DNA from: Cheilinus undulatus
Lineage: Eukaryota > Chordata > Actinopteri > Labriformes > Labridae
NCBI RefSeq assembly: GCF_018320785.1
Contig: NC_054873.1
Location: forward strand, 23,650,196-23,714,195
DNA: 64,000 nucleotides
Reading direction: 5' to 3'
Part shown: piece by piece, positions 26,701-38,700 of the stretch
Numbering within the stretch: the first letter of the stretch is position 1
Layout of the letters: every line of letters starts with the position of its first letter
Translations under genes and position numbers: made by a program
The notes under the pieces: model-generated
Database searches by the model: none
What the model was told of the DNA's origin: nothing
Seen by the model: the letters and a program-made list of their open reading frames with translations, nothing else

Positions 26701-29700
26701 TAGTTATAACATCCTCACATTGAGCATGGCAGGAACTTCTGTTACTTGTCATCCACCTCATTCTCTCAGATTTCTGTCAGCCATCCACTGTGCGATGATC
26801 TGCAGTAAATAAAATGTCACTCAAGACAATGCAGGGTGTTTTTCTAACCATATTTTTCATGGAATCTAATTTCCATCAGCGCTAAAAACAGAAAATGTTT
26901 CCAGGGTGTGCAGTTGTCATGTGAAACAAGCTGACTCTGTGAGGCTTGTCGAGAGTGACACATTATGCTAATGTGCTTAATTAGGAGAGAAAATCTACAG
27001 AATATCTGTGATGTGCACCAAGTTTTACCACAAGCTAAAACCTCTTCAGAATGCTTTCATTAGCATATTTAAGTGCCCGGGCTTTTAGCCATCAAAATGT
27101 ACTATATGATGTCCTCTTTATATTCAACTTGCTCCCGTTAATTCATGAATCATCTCCCCTTTTCTGTCTAGATGCAAGAGAGAGGACAACAAGGAGTTTC
27201 TCAGTCAACGGGGTCTTAAACTACACGTCCCTGCTCCTCAGTAAAAAAGACAACATGCTTTACATCGGCGCTCGAGAGACCCTCTTTGCTCTCAACCTCT
27301 CTGATATCAGCACGACCAAGCTACAGAGAAATGTAAGAGCCAACTGTCTGTAAACTGCAGCGTCATTAACAGTTGACTGTATCAGTATAAATGTATCCCT
27401 GGGGTACAGTGAGAATATGAATATAAATTTGATATCATCCCAGAAGTCCAATGTGAATATTACCCACGTCACTGGGTTAATCTCCCAGTATCAGTCTGAC
27501 AGTGTCTCTCTCCTGCAGCTCACATGGAAAACTCCAGAGAAGAAGAGAGAGGAGTGCAGCTTTAAAGGCAAAGACCCGAAGGCGAGTGAACGGCTGGTGT
27601 ACAAGCTTAGTTAGATAAACTGTATTACTGCCTCTTTAGTCATAATATTGCACAACAGAACCAAAGCTGAATTCAGACAAGTTGTAACTTTCCCTTCTAA
27701 CAATGGATTTTTCCATTCAGTTCACACAAATTTAATCAATCAGATTCCCTTTTGTCAGCTCTCTCCTTCACTTTTACATGTCCCACAACAAAATGAGTAT
27801 ATGATCATAGTTTAGAGAGAACACAAAGCCAAGATGATTTGTTTTGAGTTTTAGAAATGATTTCAGAAACACTAAAAGAGAAATTGTCAAAAAATAAAAG
27901 TTAAACTTTGATGTACAGTAGAAGCACTACAAAAGTTTGTGGTTTTTGAACACAGCCTGGCAGACGGTTTATGTTTTCTTTACATTTTTACTTTGAATTT
28001 TTATTTATAAAGATCTAAAAGCTACATTAATTTGAGAAATAAGAAAAAAATATCTGTTTTTTACAAGTTTTTTTCTATTTCCCTGCACTGCAGAGCTATT
28101 TTCCTACCTTCATAGACTAAATTGTTTTGTTTTTCAAACAGACGGACTGCTTCAACTACATAAAGATATTACTGCGGTTGAACAGCACTCATCTGTATGT
28201 ATGTGGAACATACGCCTTCAGCCCCACCTGTGCCTACATAGTAAGTATATAAACGGCCTAAGACTCGGCATGCACTTATGAGGACATTACATTCTGGCTT
28301 CCCTATAACACATTGATACTTTCTGTTATTAGGATTACTGGGATAAGTGACTGGAATGTCCACTGAAGTTTAAGTAATTTTCTTGGAAATTATCAAGTAT
28401 TTTCGTGGGAAAAGCTTGTATATTCAGGGACGTTTCCTGGGAAGATTTGGGGGAAATGCTTTTGGCATTTTTTTGGGCATTTTCATGGAAATTTGGGAAA
28501 TTTATTTGTATTTTGGGGGGGAATTGGATTGGGAATTTTGTTTGTCATTTGAAATTTTGAGGCGTTCCCATAGAAATTTCAGGGAATTTGTCAGATGTTT
28601 CTTTAATTTTCATGGAGTTTGGAGAATTTAATGGTAAATTCTTTAGAATTTGCTAAGCAATTTTGGGGTGAATTTACTTGAAATGTTTCAGGAATTTGCA
28701 TGCCGATTTTTTATTGGAATGTTTAGGCTTTATGATAAAGTTTCACTGAAAGATTTGAGGTCTATGAAAGTTTGGGGGTACCTTTATGGGATGCTTTGAA
28801 TATATGTTTTAGAATTTTCACAGAAATGTTGGGTAGTTTGTTTGAAATTTCATAAAATTAGTTTGGATTTTGGAAAGGAAATTTACCGAAATTCCTGTTG
28901 AAAGACAACACTAATGTTTTAACTTATCAGACCCTACCTATCCAAAATGATTTTTAAAGAAAGTAAAAAATACTTTCCAAACAAAAGCATAGCTCTCAGG
29001 AGGTTAAACAGTCACTTTTGATATGACACGTGCTATGTAAAACCTAAACAGTTCTAATACCTGTGTTTTTTTAATCTATAACATTTGTCTGCAATTTATA
29101 TACCAGTGCGACCAACATACACATATAAAGTGCCTCAGCATGTGCTGCTGCATAAGACACTGCTCAAGACCTGATGCTACTGAAAACGTCCCCATTATTG
29201 TAAGCGGGTGGCTGCTTCGTGGGTGGTGACACTCAGCGTTGCAGACCAGGCTGGCAGGGGTTGGCAACATTTTTAGCCATCTTCTCTCTGCCATTAGGTC
29301 ATTATCCTGCATGTACAGAAAACTAAGGGTTTTCTGATAAGTAACTAAAAGTTGTGGAGTGCTGATGTTTGAAAAGACTCCTCATTTACAGACAACAGGT
29401 AACCAGCAGAGTGGTCTCAGACTCTGTCTGTCAACTTCACAACTATCATAGCAGGTTTAGAGCTCAGCTACCACATTATAGCCAGGGAGAGTGCAAACTT
29501 TCAATTGCAGGGGCTTTACAGCTGTACAGAAACTGTCTGTTGTGGACCTCGCTGCCCACAGTGGAAATCATTCATGAAGAAGACAGCTTTAATGTTTTTT
29601 TTCTCTCTGGGAAAGCCCCAAAACAAACTGCAGCTTATATACTGGTGCACTTCTTTTTCTTTGAAAATCTGTGTAATTTATTGCTTTTTTTTAACAACGT

Positions 29701-32700
29701 AAAGTTGATCATGTTTGACACAGCTGGCTTTTCATCAGATTCTCGAGAAGGGGCATTTAAAAACTGATTGAAGCCGCTGCTTCTGCCTCTCAGCTCTCTT
29801 AGCAGTCTAGCTGAGGCCCAAGCCTGGCTAGATATAATATACTGTATGTGCATTATGTTATTACCTCCTGTACTGCAGGGAAATGGATCAAAATATTTAA
29901 TGCATGTTATAAGATTATATAAGAATCGACCCGGTTTTCAATTCTTTCCTACAAATCTTTTTAAAGCCTTTCAGAAATCCATAACAAGCAGACAGAGATG
30001 ACCTCAGCTTCAACTTTACCCAGAGACAGACTGACCACCCTTCCACTGTGGGACACTCAGACAGCGGCCACTGTCAGGACAGGTTACATCTTTGTGTCTC
30101 AACTGTGACATGTGATGTCTGTTTGTGTCCCCCCTCAGAACACTTCAGACTTCTCCCTCATCAAGAGTGACACTGGTGAGATTGTAACAGAGGATGGACG
30201 AAACCGCTGCCCATTCAACCCTGAATACAAGTCCACAGCCATCATGGCGGGTAGGTCCCAGAACAGTTGACACCTGCCCATAAAATCAAGCTTTGGTTCG
30301 TTGATTTGATTTGTGAAAGCTGCTGTAGGTATCTCTACAAAGACAGCTGGTTGATATGGAAGAAAACTGAGGAGAAAAATCTTTTTCTTATTTTTGTGTA
30401 TGACGCAGGAGATACCGTTTCCCTCATGTAAACACTTTGATTAAGCTGCTTTTCTTTGATGCGTTTCAGATGGAGAGCTGTACGCTGGTACAGTCAGTAA
30501 TTTCCAAGGAAATGAACCCGTGATTTACAAGAGTCTCAGCCAAGGAACTGCTCTAAAAACAGAAAACTCACTGAACTGGCTCCAAGGTACAATGCTTCGG
30601 CTGAAAATCAGTGTTTTTATTTCATCCTGATTTAATAAATAAATGTATTAATTAATGATCACGCTTTATACAACATGAATGTAAATGTTTGATATGTTAT
30701 TAATAAAGTCATTTTAATTGACATCATCAGAGATTATGTAGATGAAAATTGGTGACCTTTAGTCTACTGTAGTTTAATTTTCTGTTGTTGGCTGAATTAT
30801 GGAAAAATATCTCCAGAAGCCTAACTTTCATACCCTGCAGGTTGACAGTTTTGTTCATGCTGTTTTTCTCTCAGACCCAGCCTTTGTTGGCTCTGCCTAC
30901 ATCCAGGAGAGCCTGCCCAAGGGCAACCTAGTGGGTGATGACGATAAGATTTACTTCTTCTTCAGTGAAGCAGGAAAGGAGTTTGATTTCTTTGACAACA
31001 CCATTGTGTCACGCATTGCTCGTGTGTGTAAGGTGAGTGATGCTTGAAGCCAGATCTGAAGGGGCCTTTTTCCCCTTCAGTAACCATCCCTGACACCCTC
31101 TCCTTTAACCACAGAAATATATCAAGAGATCTGTTTAGGTGTTGGTGTTCACTATATTATCCTGTAGAGACATCAAGGATTTGTAATCTTCTGCTTAAAA
31201 ATGATGAGTGGAGCTCAGTCTTTCCCGGCAGTGACGCAGGTTCTCTTGTTACAGAAAACATTCCTCCTGCATGTTTTTCCTCAGTTTGATTCTTTTCTCC
31301 AGATCCTCTCCTCCCTCAATTCTTATCACATTTCACCAAATATTTGTGTTCAGACAGGACTCAGTAGCCTGTAGGACTGTGGCAAAAGTTTCATGTTGAG
31401 AAACATAGTGTCACCTGCTGACATACTAAACTAAAGGCAGTTAAATGCAGACTCCATATAGCATATGTACACATTTTTAGGATTAGCTCTTAAGATGGCA
31501 TACCATCCCAAACCAGTAGTCTAGATCAGTGGTTCTGGTCTGGCCCCAGGACCAGAAATTTATATCATGAAAAACATTCAGTTTGGACCATAGGCGCAAC
31601 AAAACACATGATTACACAAAGATACAGGACATAACAAACATGTTTAGAGCACATCATGACTGAAACCCTATGAGAATATACACAGATTTCATTTTTCTCC
31701 TGTGATCACATCAATATTGGTTGTTTTCACAGAGATCTCAAAAAAATAACATGTTATTGTAGGAAACCAGCATTGTTATCTCAAGATAGTGAGATAAGTA
31801 ATATGAGATTTCAAGAAAACAACCAAATTAATTTGCTTCCATGGAAAAAAGGATTAAATACAATTAATAGATATACAGAAAAGGACAAAAATATACCCCC
31901 CCCCCCCATGAAAAAGTTACTCTTTCTGTATTTCCTAAGTGCTGGTTAAACAGAGCAGGGACTTTTTAATACATCCTTTTTGGATGCTTGCATTATTTTA
32001 CTTTGGACACAGAAAAAAAATTATCACACAAAAAACAAAATTTACCAGAGTCTAAATTATTAGCCCTCTTTAAATCTGACCTTTTTGTTTAACCATTGCA
32101 CAAACCACTGTTTTGCAATGATGTGGTTTAGATTTGTTATTCTCAAAGCTTGTAAAATCAAGTTGAAATAAGGGCTATCTACCAATTTACACACAATATA
32201 AGAATGTCAGTCAGGGTTTGAGTTGTCACCGAGAAAGCATCATGGGAAAAACCAAAGAAATCAGTTCAGACTTCAGAAATGAATTGTTGACGCTCACAAA
32301 GCAGGAGAAGAATACACAAAGCTACCACAGCATTTCCAAGTGTCAAGAACTGGATTGTGGAGTGTCATCAAGAAATTCAGAGCTGCACAGTTAAAAACAA
32401 GCCTGGCAGAGGTAGGAAGAAAAAGATTTCACAGACTCTGGAAAGAAAACTAGTGAGATATGTGTCTTAAAAGCCCAGTACAACTGCCAAGACACTAGTG
32501 AAAGACTTATCCAAGTCAGAACACAGAAATGGACTGAGGTCACAAATCAAGAAAAACTCCACTTCTCCAGAACAGACACCTTCAAGCCAGACTGAAGTAT
32601 ACCAAGGACAACTTGGAGAAAGATCCTGCATACTGGAAGCAGGTCCTTTTGAAAGAAAACCTGAAGCAGTCAGCAGCAAAAATGGGTCTGGGTTGTCGCT

Positions 32701-35700
32701 TTTTCTTCCAACATGGTTATGACCCAAAACATTTGTGGCTCCTGGTGAAGAACTACCTTCAGATGATCAAAGTAAAAATTATTGACTGACCTGCACAAAT
32801 CCTTGGCTTGAACTCAAGACCGAAGTCTATGTCAGAAGACCATCAAATCTGGAGGATTTTGAGAGACTGACCAAAGAAGAATGGGCTGGGATTCCTCAGA
32901 AGATGTGTCTGAGGCTTTGACCTTGGTAGTTTTAGGTATTTGTGAAATAATTTTGTTTCTGTGTGAAAAGTAAAATAATGTAAACATCCAAAATAAAACT
33001 AGGGAGTTTGGAAAAGCTGTGTTTAAGGGCCCTTGTTCTTTTTAACATAATTTGGGAATACTTAGGAAAAGCTGACAATGGGGGGGGGGGGGTAATTTCA
33101 TCCTCATCTGTGTGTTTGTGAATACTTAGGGGCTTCCATATATCATAGAATATTCACCACAGTTTTATTTTTTTCAAGCGCACATTTAAAACCCACTGAA
33201 GACAGATTTCTGACCCACTTGATTTGTGACTGCAGTTTGATATTCTTGTAAGAGTAATAACTTCCATTTCAGGACATCAAAGGCTTTTTCAAATTTTAAA
33301 ACTTCTAATTATCTAATTATGTTGTAAGTAGTTTACTGCATATGGAGAGCCCATATGTTCCTGTTTCATCTCCAGGTGTTTGTCTACACAGTCATCCTGC
33401 TGTCACACAAAGGCAGAACTCCACCTACAATATGTGCGTCAAATATAGACCCCAGAGTGGTACCTTAAAAGAACAGCTGTGAATCACAGGCCTGTTGAAG
33501 TCAGAAGCTGCCCACAGGGTTATATTTTCTTAAGTGTCATGAAATGCTCCGCTCAGTTTTTCCACAAATACACCTGAAGAAAACCAGTCCAGCTAACAGA
33601 GATATGAAAACTTGACTCACAGGTTTTCTCACATAGGGTTAAAATATGCACTTAGTTCAAAATATCCTGAGACGGACGACCCATAAGGAAATGAGTAATA
33701 ATGTGCCAGTTTATGAAAGTGTGCCTCCCACATACAGTGAACACGATAGGGCTTTAAAAATTATGTAAATACTCAGAGGTTATATGGTGCCATTTTGCTT
33801 AGATAACACAATAAAGTAATCCCCGATTAAATACATTCTTTTTGAAACTCTCTCTGTCTCTTTCATCTCTTGTTTGACTTGTTATGCTGCCACAGTCCTG
33901 CTCTTGGCTATTTATTCAGATGTTTAGTACACAAGGCTAACTACAGGATGATAAACAATGTTTTGCCAGAAACAAACAAAACAAACACATGTTTTCATTT
34001 TCAGAATTGTTCATTTTCTCAGAAAGAATCCCCCATCCTTTTCCTGCCATGTTCATGGCTTTTTGAGCAGCCCCTTTTAACAGGGGAAGCTTTTACAAAA
34101 GATTAATGAATAGGGTGCATTTGCCTCAATTATTCAGAAGGCAGTTTAAGCACAGAGTGGTATTAAATTATAAAAATAGGTTGAGCCAGGAGGACTGCAG
34201 AATATACTGCATGTTGCTCATTATCTGCCTGGGTTAGTACAGTAAGTAATTGCTTCAGAAGCTCAGTATTGGTCATGTGTCATTTCCCTTTCCATCAAGT
34301 GCTGCCATTTCCTTTGATTAATGTAACGCTAAAGTGGACTCAAATGAAGCTTAATGTTAAAGGGTTTCATGTGGTTTATATCATTTAGTATTTCTCCTTT
34401 GTCATCTGTTCTGCATGTTTAAAGCTACTCATTCCTTCAAGAGGCAACTTTCATGTTAAGTCTGCACCAGCAGGAAAATTGTTCAAAGTGTTCCCATGAA
34501 CTCAACGTTATATGAAAGACTGATTCAGAACTGATTGAAGCCAAATTAGTCTCCATGGTGAAGAGGTCCTGTGTCACACATCAGACTTTTCAAAAGGTGG
34601 CAAATCACAGCAGCAGTGCCAGTGAGGAAACAATATTTATCCCTGTCAGAGCATAAAGTGTTTTAATCTTGGCCAGTTCAGATGATATATTTTGTTTTCA
34701 CAACCACTGCAAATAGTGTTGATTTGTCCTATTCTGTATGCATTTTCAGTCTTGACTAATGTGGAAAAAGCACATTTTCCCTAGCACAATAAAACAAGCA
34801 ATATGCATTGTATGTTATGGTATGTAAGCCATGCCACGACTACATACTGGGTGGTGTACATTATTATTTCATGCCTTTTACAAGCCTGCCAGATCCCATC
34901 ATATCAAACCTTTTCTTCCAGAGGCATTCTTAAGTAGCCTCCTCACACAGGTGTCAGTCTTATATTCTTGCACCCTCTACTGGTCACATATCAAACTGCT
35001 CAAAACCTGTATGGCTGTGTTGCAGGGGGACACTGGCGGCGAGAGAGTTCTGCAGAAGAAATTTACAACCTTCTTGAAGGCTCAACTCTTGTGCTCTCTG
35101 CCCGATGACGGCTTCCCCTTCAATATAATCCAAGACATGTTTGTGCTGACACCCAGCCCCGAGGACTGGAAACACACCGTGTTTTATGGAGTCTTTACGT
35201 CTCAGTGGTGAGTACACACTTACACATCTAGTATACTGAGACAACTAGATAGGGTGAGTAAGTTTTGAACATATAAGCCACAAAGATGTCTCTTTTTCTG
35301 TTCATTGTACAAATATTTGATTAAAATCAGAATGCAGGTGAGACTGTGCAGTTGATGCCTTTGAAGACACCAAAGGTCTTTTAGTATTCTGATCGTTTTT
35401 GCAGGTTTAGATAAACAAAGGTCAAACTCCATGAAAAGCAGTTACACATAATTACACAAAACTGATAAATTGATTTTTTCCTTTCATGCTACGACAGCAG
35501 GCTTTGGTGTACTGTATACATATTAAAAGTTTAGCATTGATAACAATAAGAAGGCTAACTTTATCCTCATTGACAAACCAATCCCCATCAAAGGTGTTTT
35601 TATGATTCTTATCTGTAGATCAACAGCTCCATCATAGTGCAGCTAACACTCTATGATAGATCAGACACTTAAATTGGCACCCGTACCTGCGCGCTCCCCT

Positions 35701-38700
35701 GCGTGAACCCCCCCCCCAAAAAAAAAAAAAAAAAAAACTCAGAGAAAAATGTCACGGCCTTACCAGGGAGCGCTCATTCCGGAAGTGCCACAGTGCATCC
35801 CGCGTCTGTCTCCTCGGCCAGCCCTTGGCAGCTTGTATAATTAAGTTGGTTAAACCTGCGCGTATCCCGCATACAAACTCTGGATTATACCGGATTCCTT
35901 CCACCTTGTATCCCTCTACTGTCCTGTTCACCTGGAAGGCTACGACGACTCCTCACCGCGGTGTTTCCCCGGAGAAACCATAGACTGTAGGGGAGAAACG
36001 AGGGCCGGTTAGCCAGTTTGGATAGGAAGTGGGACAGGAGGTCTCACTCTGTAAGGAAAACTGTTGCAGAAAGTGACTGTATTGACTTGTAAATAGGGGA
36101 TTGGAAATAGTGACTCTGGGGGTTTGGGGGGATTGTTTGGATTTGGTGCTGGGTTGAACTGTGGGTTTTTCATTGAACTGTTGAATACACTGTGGGGATC
36201 ATTGAAACTGCTTTGGTGTTGCGTGGTTCCTTATGCTTGCTGGGTTTGGGTAACGTGGGTTTGTTTGTGTACCACAAACCCTTTGTGGTGGAGCATTCGG
36301 GGAACAGAAACAACTATTTTGTCAGAGTTCTCTCTGGCTGGCACCCCGACTTAACCCTGACTGCATCTGCTACAACTTTGAATGGGAGAGCTGAGATAAG
36401 TTAATTTTCTCTAAGAAGTCTTAATGCATTTTTTGTTGAGACTCTGTAAAATTCCCCCTCACTGACAGCTATCTTGAAGGCTAAGATGAGAAAGGAATAA
36501 CTCATAAATTTGTATTGACAAGGCTTGATATTGTTTTGCCAGGTATAAAGGTGCTTCAGGAAGCTCTGCAGTTTGTTCCTTCACTATGGACCAGGTTGAG
36601 AGGGCGTTCAGTGGGCGATACCGTGAAGTCAATAGAGAAACTCAACAGTGGTACACATACAACCATCCAGTACCCGAGCCAAGACCTGGAGTGGTGAGTA
36701 CTTATCTGCTGCCCTCTGTTGGAGATGTTAGTACTCTGCAGCCTGTCATGTCACTTCATGTAGAAGTTCCAGACATTCCTGTATTTTCTAATAATTTACA
36801 AATAAAAAAAAAAATTATGGCTGCAGATAGTGTTATAATTTTATGAGAGGTAATAAATCCATATGTTGCCTTCACAGTGCATCACAAATGCTCTGAGGGA
36901 ACAGGGCATTTCCTCCTCGCTGCACATGCCGGACAAGGTGCTGAATTTTGTCAAAGATCACTTCCTGATGGATAGCGTCATCCGCAGCCCGCCTCTCCTT
37001 CTAAAGCGTAATATTCGATACACACAGATTGCTGTCCATCTTGTCAAGGCTGCAGAAAAGGCCTATCATGTGCTATTCATTGGCACAGGTACTCTATTCC
37101 CATAGTCACACAGACATCAACCCTTTTTAAGAATTTTATGTTACTATTTTTGATCAGTTTCAGTCTAATTTCCATTTTCTTGTGTCTTGTAGATGATGGC
37201 AGACTTCATAAAGCGATAAACGTCAGGAACAAGATGCACATCATCGAGGAGATGGTCCTCTTCAACAGCTCTCTACCAGTGCAGCACATCGAGCTGGACA
37301 CCGAAAAGGTACAGTAGGATGTATCGAGAAGGAAAACATGCACAGCTTGTTTTAGAGAGTGCTCTTATGATGTGAACTAGCTGAAGAAAGTCATTTATTG
37401 GCAGTTTAGAGATTCCATGAGCCATGAAGAGTGGGAGCCTAAAGGAGAGCTTATGTTCAATCAGATAATTACATGCCACTTCCTCTCAGGGGATCTGCAG
37501 ACAGCTGGGGTTTAAACAGCTGGGATCGTAACACTTACTTAAGTAGTAGCTTTTCTTTGATACTCAGCTGTTATTTGCACATTTAAGCTAAAAAAAAATG
37601 ATTAAGTAGTATTAAGGAAAGCAAAGTGTGCTTTATTAGATCAGTGTCAGACAGAACAGACTCTGGATGAAAGTTGCCCAGTATCACTTTCTGTCTCTCG
37701 CTCTGTTGTCTCCCCTCCACAGGGTCGGCTTTACGTTTCCTCTTTCTCTGAACTGGTGGAGGTCCCAGTTGCTAACTGCACAAACTATCAGAGCTGTGGG
37801 GAGTGCATCCTCTCCAGGGATCCTTACTGTGCCTGGAATGGGAAGCAGTGTGTGGATGTCAGAAAGGCCGCTTCGAGCAAGTACGCATCTCTCTGCATGT
37901 TCATCTACAAACAGTCACACTGTTTAGGCTTTTAGTCAAGCATTCTTCTATGATATGTAAATATAAGATGGTAAGATCCTCCATTTCCACATTTTCTGAT
38001 CAAATGTATGTTTTTTCAGTGCCTGGCAGCAGGATGTAGACGAGGCAGACACATCAGCTATTTGCAACAAAACAGTGCCAAGCCCACGGTTTGCTAAACC
38101 TCCACCTACACGTAAGTGACCTCCTCTTCTTTTCACTGTCATAAACAGATTTGTAGCACTTGCATGCTGAAATTTTACATGCTTGATCACAAGTACCTCA
38201 TTTTATCAAACTATTATTATTCTCATGCACTGGAGATGGCGCTACAGCTTTTTTAATGCAAACCCTGACTGCATTTATGTAACTGCTTTGCATTTTCACA
38301 GGGATATCTTCATGCCAGGTGATCATTATCCCAGCCAACACATTCAAAGTCCTACCTTGCAAGCTGCGCTCTAATTTGGCTGAAAGAAAGTGGGAGTTCA
38401 GTGAGAGCGCAGGTCACTTCCATTACCCCAGCCCAGAGGGGGGGCTAGTAGTGGTGGCTCAAGCTGACAGGCAGGAAACCTACGAGTGCTGGTCAGTGGA
38501 GGAAGGCTTCAAACAGCTGCTGGCTAACTACTGCGTGAGGGGCGAGGCCAGGCAGGAGAGCACCACCCTGAAAGGCCGCTCACGTACGCCACAGATCTCC
38601 CAGGAGGAGTTTATCATCCTGCCAGGAGAAGCACGATCACCGCAGATCAACACAAAGACCTACTGGAATGAGCTGATAGTGGTGTGTGCCCTCCTGGCGT

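Noticed and set aside
29369..29767. 132-codon frame in a sema4b intron
   Set aside because: Sits between two proven exons of sema4b in an intron, has poly-Phe runs from T tracts and no family match.
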